Of a stretch of 64,000 bases of DNA, positions 52,258 to 59,776 are shown one piece after another. The position numbers and the translations under genes are program-made. The DNA is taken from positions 186,001 to 250,000 of the forward strand of contig JAWKJY010000001.1 in assembly GCA_041393535.1 (NCBI GenBank), in the 5' to 3' direction. Source of the DNA: JAWKJY01 sp041393535. GTDB taxonomy: Bacteria; Actinomycetota; Thermoleophilia; Gaiellales; Gaiellaceae. Each line of letters starts with the position of its first letter. Within the stretch, counting starts at the first letter, position 1. The notes under the pieces were generated by a model. It searched no databases. It was not told the origin of the DNA and saw only the letters and a program-made list of their open reading frames with translations.

Positions 52258-52515
52258 CTAGTTTTTCCCCCCTGCCGCAGGTCTTGTCGTACCAGTGTCG
52301 GCACTGGAGATCGGTCGGTCAACGGTGGTTTCGCCTACCGGCAGGGTGATCGACCCGAATCGGGGATGGTCCATCCCCCGGACGGGTTGCGTCTCCGGCG
52401 GCTGGCGACCCGGCCGGCCGAGACCGGGGCGGTCGCTGCGGTCGCCCACGCATCGCGATCCGCGTGCTCGCGGACGCGCGTCGCCGTCCCGGGGGAGAGG
52501 ATCGATCGGTCGGGA

Positions 52516-52545
52516 TGACATTTCACAACTATGACGTTGTATAGT
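52516..52545 (+). promoter_or_regulatory. Sigma-70-type promoter with an operator-like palindrome
   Basis: TGACAT (52516-52521), 18 bases, TATAGT (52540-52545), an unusually AT-rich island. Inside it, ACAAC (52525-52529) is repeated inverted as GTTGT (52536-52540), and ACTAT (52528-52532) as ATAGT (52541-52545). A repressor bound there would cover the spacer and -10 box. It precedes the rhodanese-MBL gene. Confidence 0.6.
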
Positions 52546-52575
52546 GGTGGAAACGAGCGAACGGAGGCACGGGCG

Positions 52576-53736
52576 ATGGGCGCACCGCAGACGAGAGCAC
52601 GGGAGATCGAGCCGGCGGACTTCGAGCAGGAGCTGCGCCACGGTGCGAACGTCGTCGTGCTCGACACGCGTGCGCCCGACGCGGTCGCCGCCTGGCGCGT
52701 CGACCCCGGCGCCGCCCGCTTCGTCAACGTGACCGAGGACGCGATCGCGCAGGATCCGGAGGCGGCGCTCGCCGACCTGCCGGAGGGCGTCCCCGTCCGC
52801 GTGATCTGCAACGCGGGCAACCAGTCGCTGCGGGTCACCGAGGCGATCGCCGACCGGGTCGCGGACGCGCGCTCGGTCCGCGGCGGGATGCTCGCGTGGA
52901 GCCGGCTGCTGGTCGAGTCCGAGCTGGCGCTGCCGACGCCGACCCAGGTGACGCAGTTCCGCCGCGAGGCGCGTGGGTGCCTCTCGTACCTCGTCGTCTC
53001 CGGCGCGGAGGCGCTCGTCGTCGACCCGGCGCCGGACGTGGAGCAGTACGTCGCCCGGGCCGAGGCCCTGGGCGCGCGCATCGCGCACGTCGTCGACACG
53101 CACGTCCACGCCGACCACCTCTCGGGCGCGCGAGAGCTCGCAGCCCGGACGGGTGCGGCCCTCCACCTCTCCGAGGAGTCGCTCGCGCGCGGCGTCAGCT
53201 ACGCCGAGAAGGTGCAGCCGATCCGCCACGGGGACGTCGTCCCGCTCGGCTCCGCCCGGATCGAGGTCGTCGGCCTCCCCGGCCACACCACCGACATGAC
53301 GGGCCTGCTCGTCGACGGCGTCGCGCTGATCGGCGGCGACTCGCTCTTCGCCGACTCGGTCGCGCGGCCGGACCTCCAGGCCGGCGACGAGGGCGCGGAC
53401 GAGGCGGCCCGCGTGCTGCACCGCTCGCTCGCGGAGCGCGTCGGCGCGCTCGGCGACGACGTCACGCTGCTGCCCTGCCACTACGCGGGCGGCCGGCTGA
53501 CCGGCCCGATCGCGCCCACGCTCGGCGAGGTGCGCGCGGCGGTGCCCGAGCTGTCCCTCGACGAGGACGCCTTCGTCGAGCGCGTCCTCTCCGGCATGCC
53601 GCCGCGGCCGACGAACTACCTGTCGATCATCGGCGTGAACCTCGGCGAGGACCTGCCGACGGACGATGCCGCCCGGCTCGAGGTCGGCGCGAACAACTGC
53701 GCCGCGCGGGCCGACTGGGGCCTCGCCTGCAGGTGA
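52576..53736 (+). CDS. Rhodanese-MBL-fold hydrolase (persulfide dioxygenase-like)
   Basis: A 386-residue two-domain protein. Residues 1-100 form a rhodanese domain with the sulfur-carrying cysteine in VRVICNAGNQSLRVTEAIA. Residues 110-340 form a metallo-beta-lactamase fold with the metal motif THVHADHLSG, a second histidine in GLPGHTTDM, the bridging Asp in IGGDSLFAD and HYAGG. ETHE1-type persulfide dioxygenases have this fold. Order is rhodanese first, opposite to CstB-like fusions. The ATG at 52576 has GGAGG at 52563; an upstream in-frame ATG at 52531 lies inside the promoter. Translation is coupled to the next gene by a GTGA overlap. Confidence 0.82.
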   Translation: MGAPQTRAREIEPADFEQELRHGANVVVLDTRAPDAVAAWRVDPGAARFVNVTEDAIAQDPEAALADLPEGVPVRVICNAGNQSLRVTEAIADRVADARSVRGGMLAWSRLLVESELALPTPTQVTQFRREARGCLSYLVVSGAEALVVDPAPDVEQYVARAEALGARIAHVVDTHVHADHLSGARELAARTGAALHLSEESLARGVSYAEKVQPIRHGDVVPLGSARIEVVGLPGHTTDMTGLLVDGVALIGGDSLFADSVARPDLQAGDEGADEAARVLHRSLAERVGALGDDVTLLPCHYAGGRLTGPIAPTLGEVRAAVPELSLDEDAFVERVLSGMPPRPTNYLSIIGVNLGEDLPTDDAARLEVGANNCAARADWGLACR

Positions 53737-54509
53737 TCGCGCTCGCCGTCCCGATCGGCCTCGCGCTCGGCCTCGCCCTCGGCACGGTCGGCGGCGGCGG
53801 CGCCGTGCTCGCCCTGCCCGTGCTCGTCTACGTGCTCGGGCAGAGCGTCCATGCCGCGACGACCGCGTCGCTGCTCGTCGTCGCGGGCGCCGCGCTCGCG
53901 GGCGCGATCGGCCACGCGCGGGGCGGGCGCATGTGCTGGCGGATCGCCGGCGCCTTCGCGGGCGCCGCGATCCCCGGCTCCCTGCTCGGGACGGCGGCGA
54001 ACGCCGCCGTCCCGGCGACCGGGCTGCTCGCCGGCTTCGCCGTGCTGATGCTCGTCGTCGCCTGGGTGACGCGCAGGCGCGCGGCGCAGGCGACCGGGGC
54101 GGAGGACGCGGGCTGCCCGCTCGTGCGGCTCGTCCCGATCGTCGGCGCGGGCCTCGTCACCGGCTTCCTGACCGGGCTGCTCGGCGTCGGCGGCGGCTTC
54201 CTCGTCGTGCCGATCCTCGCGCTCGTCCTGCACGCGCCGCTGCGGCGGGCGATCGCGACCTCGCTCGCGATCGTCAGCGCCGTCTCGCTGCTCGGGCTCG
54301 TCGAGCACGTCGCGCTCGGCTCCGAGCTGGACTGGGCGGTCGCGCTGCCCTTCGCCGCGGCGGCGGTCGGCGGCGCGCTCGCGGGCTCCGGCCTCGCGGC
54401 CCGCCTGCCGCAGCGGACGCTCGCGACCGGCTTCGCCGTCGTCCTCGGGAGCGTCGCGATCTACCTGCTCGTGGCCGTCGCCGCGTTCGGCGGCCCGCCC
54501 CACGGGTAG
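53733..54509 (+). CDS. TauE/SafE-family membrane transporter
   Basis: A 258-residue transporter with about eight helices in two repeats. Each repeat starts with the family glycine motif: ALGTVGGGGAVLALPVLVYV and GLLGVGGGFLVVPILALVLH. TauE/SafE proteins export or import sulfite, sulfoacetate or similar sulfur oxyanions. The GTG start overlaps the rhodanese-MBL stop. The pair suggests oxidation of persulfide to sulfite followed by export, as in known sulfide-detoxification operons. Confidence 0.88.
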   Translation: MIALAVPIGLALGLALGTVGGGGAVLALPVLVYVLGQSVHAATTASLLVVAGAALAGAIGHARGGRMCWRIAGAFAGAAIPGSLLGTAANAAVPATGLLAGFAVLMLVVAWVTRRRAAQATGAEDAGCPLVRLVPIVGAGLVTGFLTGLLGVGGGFLVVPILALVLHAPLRRAIATSLAIVSAVSLLGLVEHVALGSELDWAVALPFAAAAVGGALAGSGLAARLPQRTLATGFAVVLGSVAIYLLVAVAAFGGPPHG

Positions 54510-54524
54510 CGCCGGCCGGGCCCG

Positions 54525-54539
54525 TAGCCTGTCGGGGTG
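54525..54539 (+). promoter_or_regulatory. -10 box for a leaderless transcript
   Basis: TAGCCT (54525-54530), six bases, GTG at 54537. Confidence 0.5.
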
Positions 54540-55286
54540 CCGCCCGGTCGCGCCCTGCCCGCCCGCCTCGTCCCGCTCGCGGACGAGACGCTGGTCGTCC
54601 CCGTCCGCCGCTCGCCGCGAGCGCGCCGCCTGCGGCTGGTCGTGCGGCCGGACGCGTCGGTCGAGGTGGTCGCGCCGCGGCGGGCGAGCGGGGCCGACGT
54701 CGACGCGCTGCTCGCCGCCCACCGCGACTGGCTCGAGCGGACGCTCGCGCGGGCCCGCGCCCGCGCCGTGCCGCTGCTCGGGCTCGCCGGCGCGCTCTGG
54801 CTCGGCGGCGAGCGGGTCCCGCACGTCGAGCGGCTCGGCGCCCGGGCGAGCGCGCGCCTGCGCGGGGACGCGGTCCAGGTCGTCGGCCCGGGCAGCGAGG
54901 AGCGGGCGGCCGCGCTCGGGCGGTGGTACCGCGCGGAGGCCCGCGAGGCCGTCGAGCGCGCGATCGCGGAGGAGGGCGACCGGCTCGGGCTCGCCCCCAC
55001 GTCGCTCGCCATCCGCGACACGCGCTCGCGCTGGGGCTCGTGCTCGGCGCGCGGCACGCTCTCGTTCTCGTGGCGGCTCGTCGTCGCGCCGCCGCCGGTC
55101 CTGCGGTACGTCGTCGTCCACGAGCTGTGCCACCTGCGCGAGCTGAACCACTCGCCGCGCTTCTGGCGCCTGCTCGACGAGGCCGCGCCAGGCTGGCGGC
55201 GGGACGCCGCCTGGCTGCGCCGGCACGGGGAGGAGCTGCTGCGCTACGACCCCGCGAGCGCGCTCGCCGACCCGGCCGCGCCGTGA
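54537..55286 (+). CDS. YgjP-like zinc metallopeptidase (M48/WLM type)
   Basis: A 249-residue DUF45/YgjP-family protein. The N-terminal half is basic and probably binds a partner (RRSPRARRLRLVVRPDASVE). The catalytic zinc motif is VVHELCHLRELNHSPRFW (HExxH, about residue 198, with a third histidine six residues on), preceded by the family-typical RDTRSRWGSCSARGTLSFSW. Family members are little studied. It converges on the glycosyltransferase gene, with ten bases between the stops. Confidence 0.88.
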   Translation: MPPGRALPARLVPLADETLVVPVRRSPRARRLRLVVRPDASVEVVAPRRASGADVDALLAAHRDWLERTLARARARAVPLLGLAGALWLGGERVPHVERLGARASARLRGDAVQVVGPGSEERAAALGRWYRAEAREAVERAIAEEGDRLGLAPTSLAIRDTRSRWGSCSARGTLSFSWRLVVAPPPVLRYVVVHELCHLRELNHSPRFWRLLDEAAPGWRRDAAWLRRHGEELLRYDPASALADPAAP

Positions 55287-55296
55287 CCGCCCGGCG

Positions 55297-56532
55297 TCAC
55301 CAGGAGCTGCGGCCCTGCACGTGCACGCGGGCAGAGTCGAGCGTGATCAGGCCGTAGATCGTGCCCGCGAGGGGCAGCGTCCAGAGCCAGCGCGCAGGCA
55401 GCCCGAAGAAGCGCGCGGTCGTCCGGTAGGTCAGCGCCGCGAGCGCGATCGGCGCCAGCGCGACGGCGAGGCCGACGAGCGGCCAGGCCCACGAGCCGCC
55501 GAGCGCGCCGGCGCCGCGCGCCGCGACCGTCGCGAGGGCGAGCGGGACGGCGAGCGACGGGAGCATGAACGTCACCGCCATCCCGACCGTCGTCCCGGCC
55601 AGCTTCGGCCACGAGTAGTCGAGCTCGTCGAAGGCCGACCGGCGGACCATGCGCCAGATCGGCCCCAGCGTCCCGTACTCCCGGATGCTCGCGACGTCGC
55701 CGCGGCTGACGCTCAGCCGCGTGCGTGCGCCGGCGCGCTTGACCACGCGGGCGAGGTTGACGTCGTCGATGATCTCGCCCCGGATCGCGGCGAAGCCGCC
55801 GGCGGCCTCGAGCGCGTCCGCCCGCAGGAGGACGCAGCCGCCCGCGCAGGCGGCGACCCGGCTCGCCGGGTCGTTCGCGCGCCGCATCGGGTAGAGCAGG
55901 TTGAAGAAGAAGACGAACGGCGGGATCAGCAGCCGCTCGGCGCGGGACTCGCACCGCAGCCTCGCCATCCGGCTGTTCAGGCCGAGCCCGCCCGCCTCCG
56001 ACTCCGCGACGAGCCGACGCAGCGAGCCGGGCGCGTGCCGGATGTCCGAGTCGGTCAGCAGCAGGTACGCCCGCCGGTCCGCCTCGACGGCGCGCCGGCC
56101 CTGCTCCATCGCCCACACCTTGCCGACCCAGCCCGCCGGCAGCTCCGCGCCCGCGACGACCGTCAGCCGCGCCGCCGCGCCGGCCCCGTCGGCGAGCCGG
56201 CGGGCGAGCTCGCCCGTCCCGTCGGTCGAGCGGTCGTCGACGAGGACGACGCGCCAGTCCCCGGGGTAGTCCTGCGCGAGCAGCCACGGGAGGGCGAGCG
56301 GCAGCGCCTCGACCTCGTTCCGGGCCGGGACGATCACGGCGACCGGCGGCCAGGCAGCCGGCTCGGGCGGGGCCGGCTCGTCCTCGGCGACCGGGCGGAG
56401 ATCCCACGGGCGGGCCGGCTCGAGCAGGATCGCGAGCCAGGCGGCGAGGGCGATCCCGCCGACGACGAGGCAGACGAGGACGGCGAGCGGCGGCACGGGC
56501 GGGACTCTCGCGGATCCGCGCCGGCGGCGCAA
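55297..56532 (-). CDS. HpnB-like membrane glycosyltransferase, family 2
   Basis: A 411-residue protein with an N-terminal helix (PPLAVLVCLVVGGIALAAWL), a GT-A domain and three C-terminal helices. The GT2 motifs are VAVIVPARNEVEALPLALPW, WRVVLVDDRSTDGTGELARR, RAYLLLTDSDIRHAPGSLRR (DxD-like TDSDI) and RGEIIDDVNLARVVKRAG. Length, topology and the SDIRHAPGSL and DDVNLAR pieces fit the hopene-associated glycosyltransferase HpnB group. No other hopanoid genes are in the window, so the acceptor could also be another membrane lipid. A GTG start at 56496 is an alternative. Confidence 0.8.
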   Translation of the reverse strand: MRRRRGSARVPPVPPLAVLVCLVVGGIALAAWLAILLEPARPWDLRPVAEDEPAPPEPAAWPPVAVIVPARNEVEALPLALPWLLAQDYPGDWRVVLVDDRSTDGTGELARRLADGAGAAARLTVVAGAELPAGWVGKVWAMEQGRRAVEADRRAYLLLTDSDIRHAPGSLRRLVAESEAGGLGLNSRMARLRCESRAERLLIPPFVFFFNLLYPMRRANDPASRVAACAGGCVLLRADALEAAGGFAAIRGEIIDDVNLARVVKRAGARTRLSVSRGDVASIREYGTLGPIWRMVRRSAFDELDYSWPKLAGTTVGMAVTFMLPSLAVPLALATVAARGAGALGGSWAWPLVGLAVALAPIALAALTYRTTARFFGLPARWLWTLPLAGTIYGLITLDSARVHVQGRSSW

Positions 56533-56615
56533 CGGGGAGCGGCTCGCCCGCGGCCTCGCGGAGCGCGTACCCTAGGGGCTCGGGAACCGTCGACCCAGGG
56601 AGCGCTCGAGACGCG

Positions 56616-58316
56616 ATGAGGACCATGCCGTTCACCCGTTACCGGCCCTACCAGTCGTGGGAGTACGGCGAGCTCCGCCTCCCCGACCGCACCTGGCCGG
56701 ACAGGACGATCGACCGCGCCCCGATCTGGTGCTCGGTCGACCTACGGGACGGCAACCAGTCGCTGATCGACCCGATGGACACGGCGCGCAAGCGGCGCTT
56801 CTTCGAGCTGCTGCTCGCGATCGGGATCAAGGAGATCGAGGTCGGCTTCCCGTCGGCCTCGCAGACGGACTTCGACTTCATGCGGCTCCTGATCGAGGAG
56901 CAGCTGCTCCCGGACGACGTGACGATCCTCGTCCTCTGCCAGGCGCGCGAGGAGCTGCTCGAGCGGACGTTCCAGAGCCTGAAGGGCGCGAAGCAGGCGA
57001 TCGTCCACCTCTACAACTCGACCTCCGAGCTGCAGCGGCGCGTCGTCTTCAAGACCGACCGGGCCGGCTGCGCCGAGATCGCGCAGCGCGGCGCGATCGT
57101 CTGCCGCGACCTCGCGCGGGACATGCCCGAGACGGACATCCGCTTCCAGTACTCGCCCGAGAGCTGGACCGGCACCGAGCTCCCGTACTCGCTCGAGGTG
57201 TGCGAGCAGGTGATGGACATCTGGCAGGCGCGGCCCGATCGCAAGGTGATCATCAACCTGCCCGCGACCGTCGAGATGTCGACGCCGAACCTCTACGCCG
57301 ATCGGATCGAGTGGTTCCTGCGCAACGTCTCGAACCGCGACTCGGTCATCCTCTCGCTCCACCCGCACAACGACCGCGGCACCGCGGTGGCCGCGACGGA
57401 GCTCGCGCTGATGGCCGGCGCCGACCGGGTCGAGGGGACGCTGTTCGGCAACGGCGAGCGCACCGGCAACGTCGACCTCGTCACCCTCGCGCTGAACCTG
57501 TTCAGCCAGGGCGTCGACCCGGAGCTCGACTTCTCCGAGATCGACGAGGTGCGCCGCGTCGTCGAGTACTGCAACCAGCTGCCGGTGCATCCCCGCCACC
57601 CGTACGCGGGCGAGCTCGTCTACACGGCGTTCTCCGGCTCGCACCAGGACGCGATCAAGAAGGGCTTCGAGGCGCTCGAGCAGACCGACGGCTCGCTCTG
57701 GGAGGTGCCGTACCTCCCGATCGACCCGCACGACGTCGGCCGCACGTACGAGGCGGTCGTCCGCGTCAACAGCCAGTCGGGCAAGGGCGGCGTCGCCTAC
57801 GTGCTGAAGAACACGTACGGGCTCGACCTGCCGCGGCGCATGCAGATCGAGTTCTCGCGCGTGATCCAGCACATCACGGACACCGAGGGCGGCGAGATCA
57901 CGCCCGACGCGATCTGGCGGGCGTTCGACGGCGAGTACCTGGCCGTCGGCGGGCCGCTCGAGCTCCTCTCGTACAAGGCGACGGAGAGCTCGAACGGCGA
58001 GGGCGCGACGATCGACGCGACGCTCTCGATCGGCGGCGTCGAGCGCGTCGCGACCGGCCGCGGCAACGGCCCGATCGCCGCCTACGTGAACGCGCTCGGC
58101 GAGTCGTGCGGCCTGGACATCCGCCTGACGGACTACCAGGAGCACGCGATGGGCCAGGGCGCGAGCACCTCGGCGGCCGCGTACATCGAGCTGGCGCTCG
58201 GCGACCGCGTCCTCTGGGGGTGCGGGATCGACCCGAACATCGTCAGCGCGTCGCTGCGCGCGGTCTCGAGCGCGGTCAACCGCGCCGCCCGGCTCGGGGC
58301 CGTCGAGCTCGCGTAG
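56616..58316 (+). CDS. leuA: 2-isopropylmalate synthase
   Basis: A 566-residue enzyme of the long (type II) LeuA group, which joins acetyl-CoA and 2-oxoisovalerate in the first step of leucine synthesis. Metal and catalytic residues are in WCSVDLRDGNQSLIDPM and LSLHPHNDRGTAVAATELAL, with EGTLFGNGERTGNVDL. The C-terminal regulatory domain contains ATIDATLSIGGVERVATGRG and DYQEHAMGQGASTSAAAYIE, the region that binds leucine for feedback inhibition. A TACCCT box at 56568 and a GGGAG site support the start at 56616; the ATG at 56625 is an alternative. Confidence 0.95.
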   Translation: MRTMPFTRYRPYQSWEYGELRLPDRTWPDRTIDRAPIWCSVDLRDGNQSLIDPMDTARKRRFFELLLAIGIKEIEVGFPSASQTDFDFMRLLIEEQLLPDDVTILVLCQAREELLERTFQSLKGAKQAIVHLYNSTSELQRRVVFKTDRAGCAEIAQRGAIVCRDLARDMPETDIRFQYSPESWTGTELPYSLEVCEQVMDIWQARPDRKVIINLPATVEMSTPNLYADRIEWFLRNVSNRDSVILSLHPHNDRGTAVAATELALMAGADRVEGTLFGNGERTGNVDLVTLALNLFSQGVDPELDFSEIDEVRRVVEYCNQLPVHPRHPYAGELVYTAFSGSHQDAIKKGFEALEQTDGSLWEVPYLPIDPHDVGRTYEAVVRVNSQSGKGGVAYVLKNTYGLDLPRRMQIEFSRVIQHITDTEGGEITPDAIWRAFDGEYLAVGGPLELLSYKATESSNGEGATIDATLSIGGVERVATGRGNGPIAAYVNALGESCGLDIRLTDYQEHAMGQGASTSAAAYIELALGDRVLWGCGIDPNIVSASLRAVSSAVNRAARLGAVELA

Positions 58317-58360
58317 CCCGCGTGGCGGCCGGGGCGCGCGGCGCCCCGGCGCCGCCGCGC

Positions 58361-58798
58361 TCAGTCCCTCGGCGGGTGGACGATCGTCACCGGGCAGGGT
58401 GCGTGCTGCGCCGCCTGCTGGCTGACGGAGCCGAGCAGCAGGCCGCTGAAGCCGCCACGGCCGCGGGAGCCGACGACGAGCAGCGTCGCGTCGCCGCAGT
58501 TGTCGACGAGCGTCTGCGCGGTCGCTCCCTCCTGGACGACGCGCTCGATCTCGACGCCCACGGGCGCGCCGCCGGTCGCCTCGGCCAGGCCGTCGTCGAC
58601 CGTCTGCTCGCCGGCCGCCTGCATCGCGTCGAGGATCTCCGGGAGGAGCGCGCCGGGCGCGCTGAGATCGAACGGCGGCGGGCTCCACGCGTTGACCACG
58701 CGCAGCGTCGCCTGGCGCAGCCGCGCCTCCTCGAGGGCGAACCGCAGGGCTGCGATCGACCCGGGCGACCCGTCGACTCCGACGACCACGACGCTCAT
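58361..58798 (-). CDS. Universal stress protein (UspA family)
   Basis: A 145-residue single-domain Usp. VVVGVDGSPGSIAALRFALE is the first strand and helix, and the ATP-binding loop is LLVVGSRGRGGFSGLLLGSV, followed by SQQAAQHAPCPVTIVHPPRD. The G-2x-G-9x-G-S pattern is preserved, so it should bind ATP. GAGGAGG lies seven bases before the ATG at 58798. It is the last of the minus-strand genes on this side, about 110 bases after the hydrolase, and may be separately transcribed. Confidence 0.92.
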   Translation of the reverse strand: MSVVVVGVDGSPGSIAALRFALEEARLRQATLRVVNAWSPPPFDLSAPGALLPEILDAMQAAGEQTVDDGLAEATGGAPVGVEIERVVQEGATAQTLVDNCGDATLLVVGSRGRGGFSGLLLGSVSQQAAQHAPCPVTIVHPPRD

Positions 58799-58908
58799 CC
58801 GCTCCTCCTCGTCCGTGTGCCGCGGATGATGACGAACGGGGGCCCCGGGCGGCATCGGGGAGGCGACGCCGGCAGCTGCGGCTTTCCCGCGCGGGTCGCC
58901 CGCCGGCC

Positions 58909-59700
58909 TCAGATCCCGTGCTGGCGCAGGAAGCCGGTGACCGTCTCGGCGAACGCGGCCGGGTGCTGCATCACGGCCCCGGCGTCGCCGGGCATCTCGG
59001 CGTAGGACGAGCCGGGCGTGCGCGCGTGCGCCTCCTTCGTCTCCGCGATCAGCATGTCGCCGGTCGGGTTGACGTAGAGGACGGGGCACGTCACGAGCGG
59101 CAGGCGGTCGTAGGCGCGGTGCTTCAGCACCGACTCGTACGCCCACCAGTAGTTCGGCCCGGCGAGCAGGCGCTGGGCCAGCTCGGTCAGGAGCATCTCG
59201 GGGTCGTCCTCGTGGCAGTACATCCGCAGCAGCTCGAGGTGCGGCTCGAGGAACCTGCCCTCCAGGTCGGCGGTGTACGGCTTGAGGATCCACGACCACG
59301 ATGCCTCGTGCGCGTCGTCGGTGATCGCGAGCACGCCGACGAGTGCGATCGCCGACACCCGCTCGGGCGCGGACGCGGCGACCTCGATCGCGTACGTGGC
59401 GCCCGTGTGGAAGCCGACGAGCGCGGCCCGCTCGATCCCGAGCGCGTCGAGCAGCGCGACGACCGCCCGCGCGTAGTAGTCCGCCGAGCCGGGACGCTGG
59501 GGTGGGGCGTCGGAGAGGCCGAAGCCCGGCGTGTCCATCGCGATCGCGCGATAGCCGGCCTCGACGAAGGACGGCATCGCCCGCTCGTACATCGCGGAGC
59601 TCGAGGCCGTCTGGTGGAGCAGCACGACCGGCGGGCCCTCGCCCGCCTCCCGGTAGTGGATCTGCCCGAGCGGGGTGCTGGCGTACGCGCGCGTGCTCAT
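58909..59700 (-). CDS. Alpha/beta hydrolase fold protein with His in the nucleophile position
   Basis: A 263-residue protein of the haloalkane-dehalogenase/epoxide-hydrolase-like superfamily. GPPVVLLHQTASSSAMYERA forms the oxyanion region and AIAMDTPGFGLSDAPPQRPG the loop after strand 4. The nucleophile elbow reads LVGFHTGATYAIEVAA, so the usual G-x-S-x-G is G-F-H-T-G: histidine replaces serine or aspartate. A late GDAGAVMQHPAAFAETVTGF supplies the candidate catalytic histidine. The cap helices are present. It may be catalytic by another mechanism or not a hydrolase at all. It follows the solute-binding lipoprotein gene, from which a strong hairpin separates it. Confidence 0.78.
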   Translation of the reverse strand: MSTRAYASTPLGQIHYREAGEGPPVVLLHQTASSSAMYERAMPSFVEAGYRAIAMDTPGFGLSDAPPQRPGSADYYARAVVALLDALGIERAALVGFHTGATYAIEVAASAPERVSAIALVGVLAITDDAHEASWSWILKPYTADLEGRFLEPHLELLRMYCHEDDPEMLLTELAQRLLAGPNYWWAYESVLKHRAYDRLPLVTCPVLYVNPTGDMLIAETKEAHARTPGSSYAEMPGDAGAVMQHPAAFAETVTGFLRQHGI

Positions 59701-59728
59701 CTGCTGCTCCTCCTGGCCGGGAACGTGC

Positions 59729-59756
59729 GGAGGGGCGCCCGCGCGGGCGCCCCTCC
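59729..59756. terminator. Strong palindrome between binding-protein and hydrolase genes
   Basis: A perfect 28-base palindrome, GGAGGGGCGCCCGC and its complement GCGGGCGCCCCTCC. It lies 20 bases after the binding-protein stop on the minus strand. It may act as a partial terminator or protect the 3' end of the upstream message, as hairpins after binding-protein genes often do. Confidence 0.7.
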
Positions 59757-59776
59757 GACGATCGTGCGTGCGCCGG

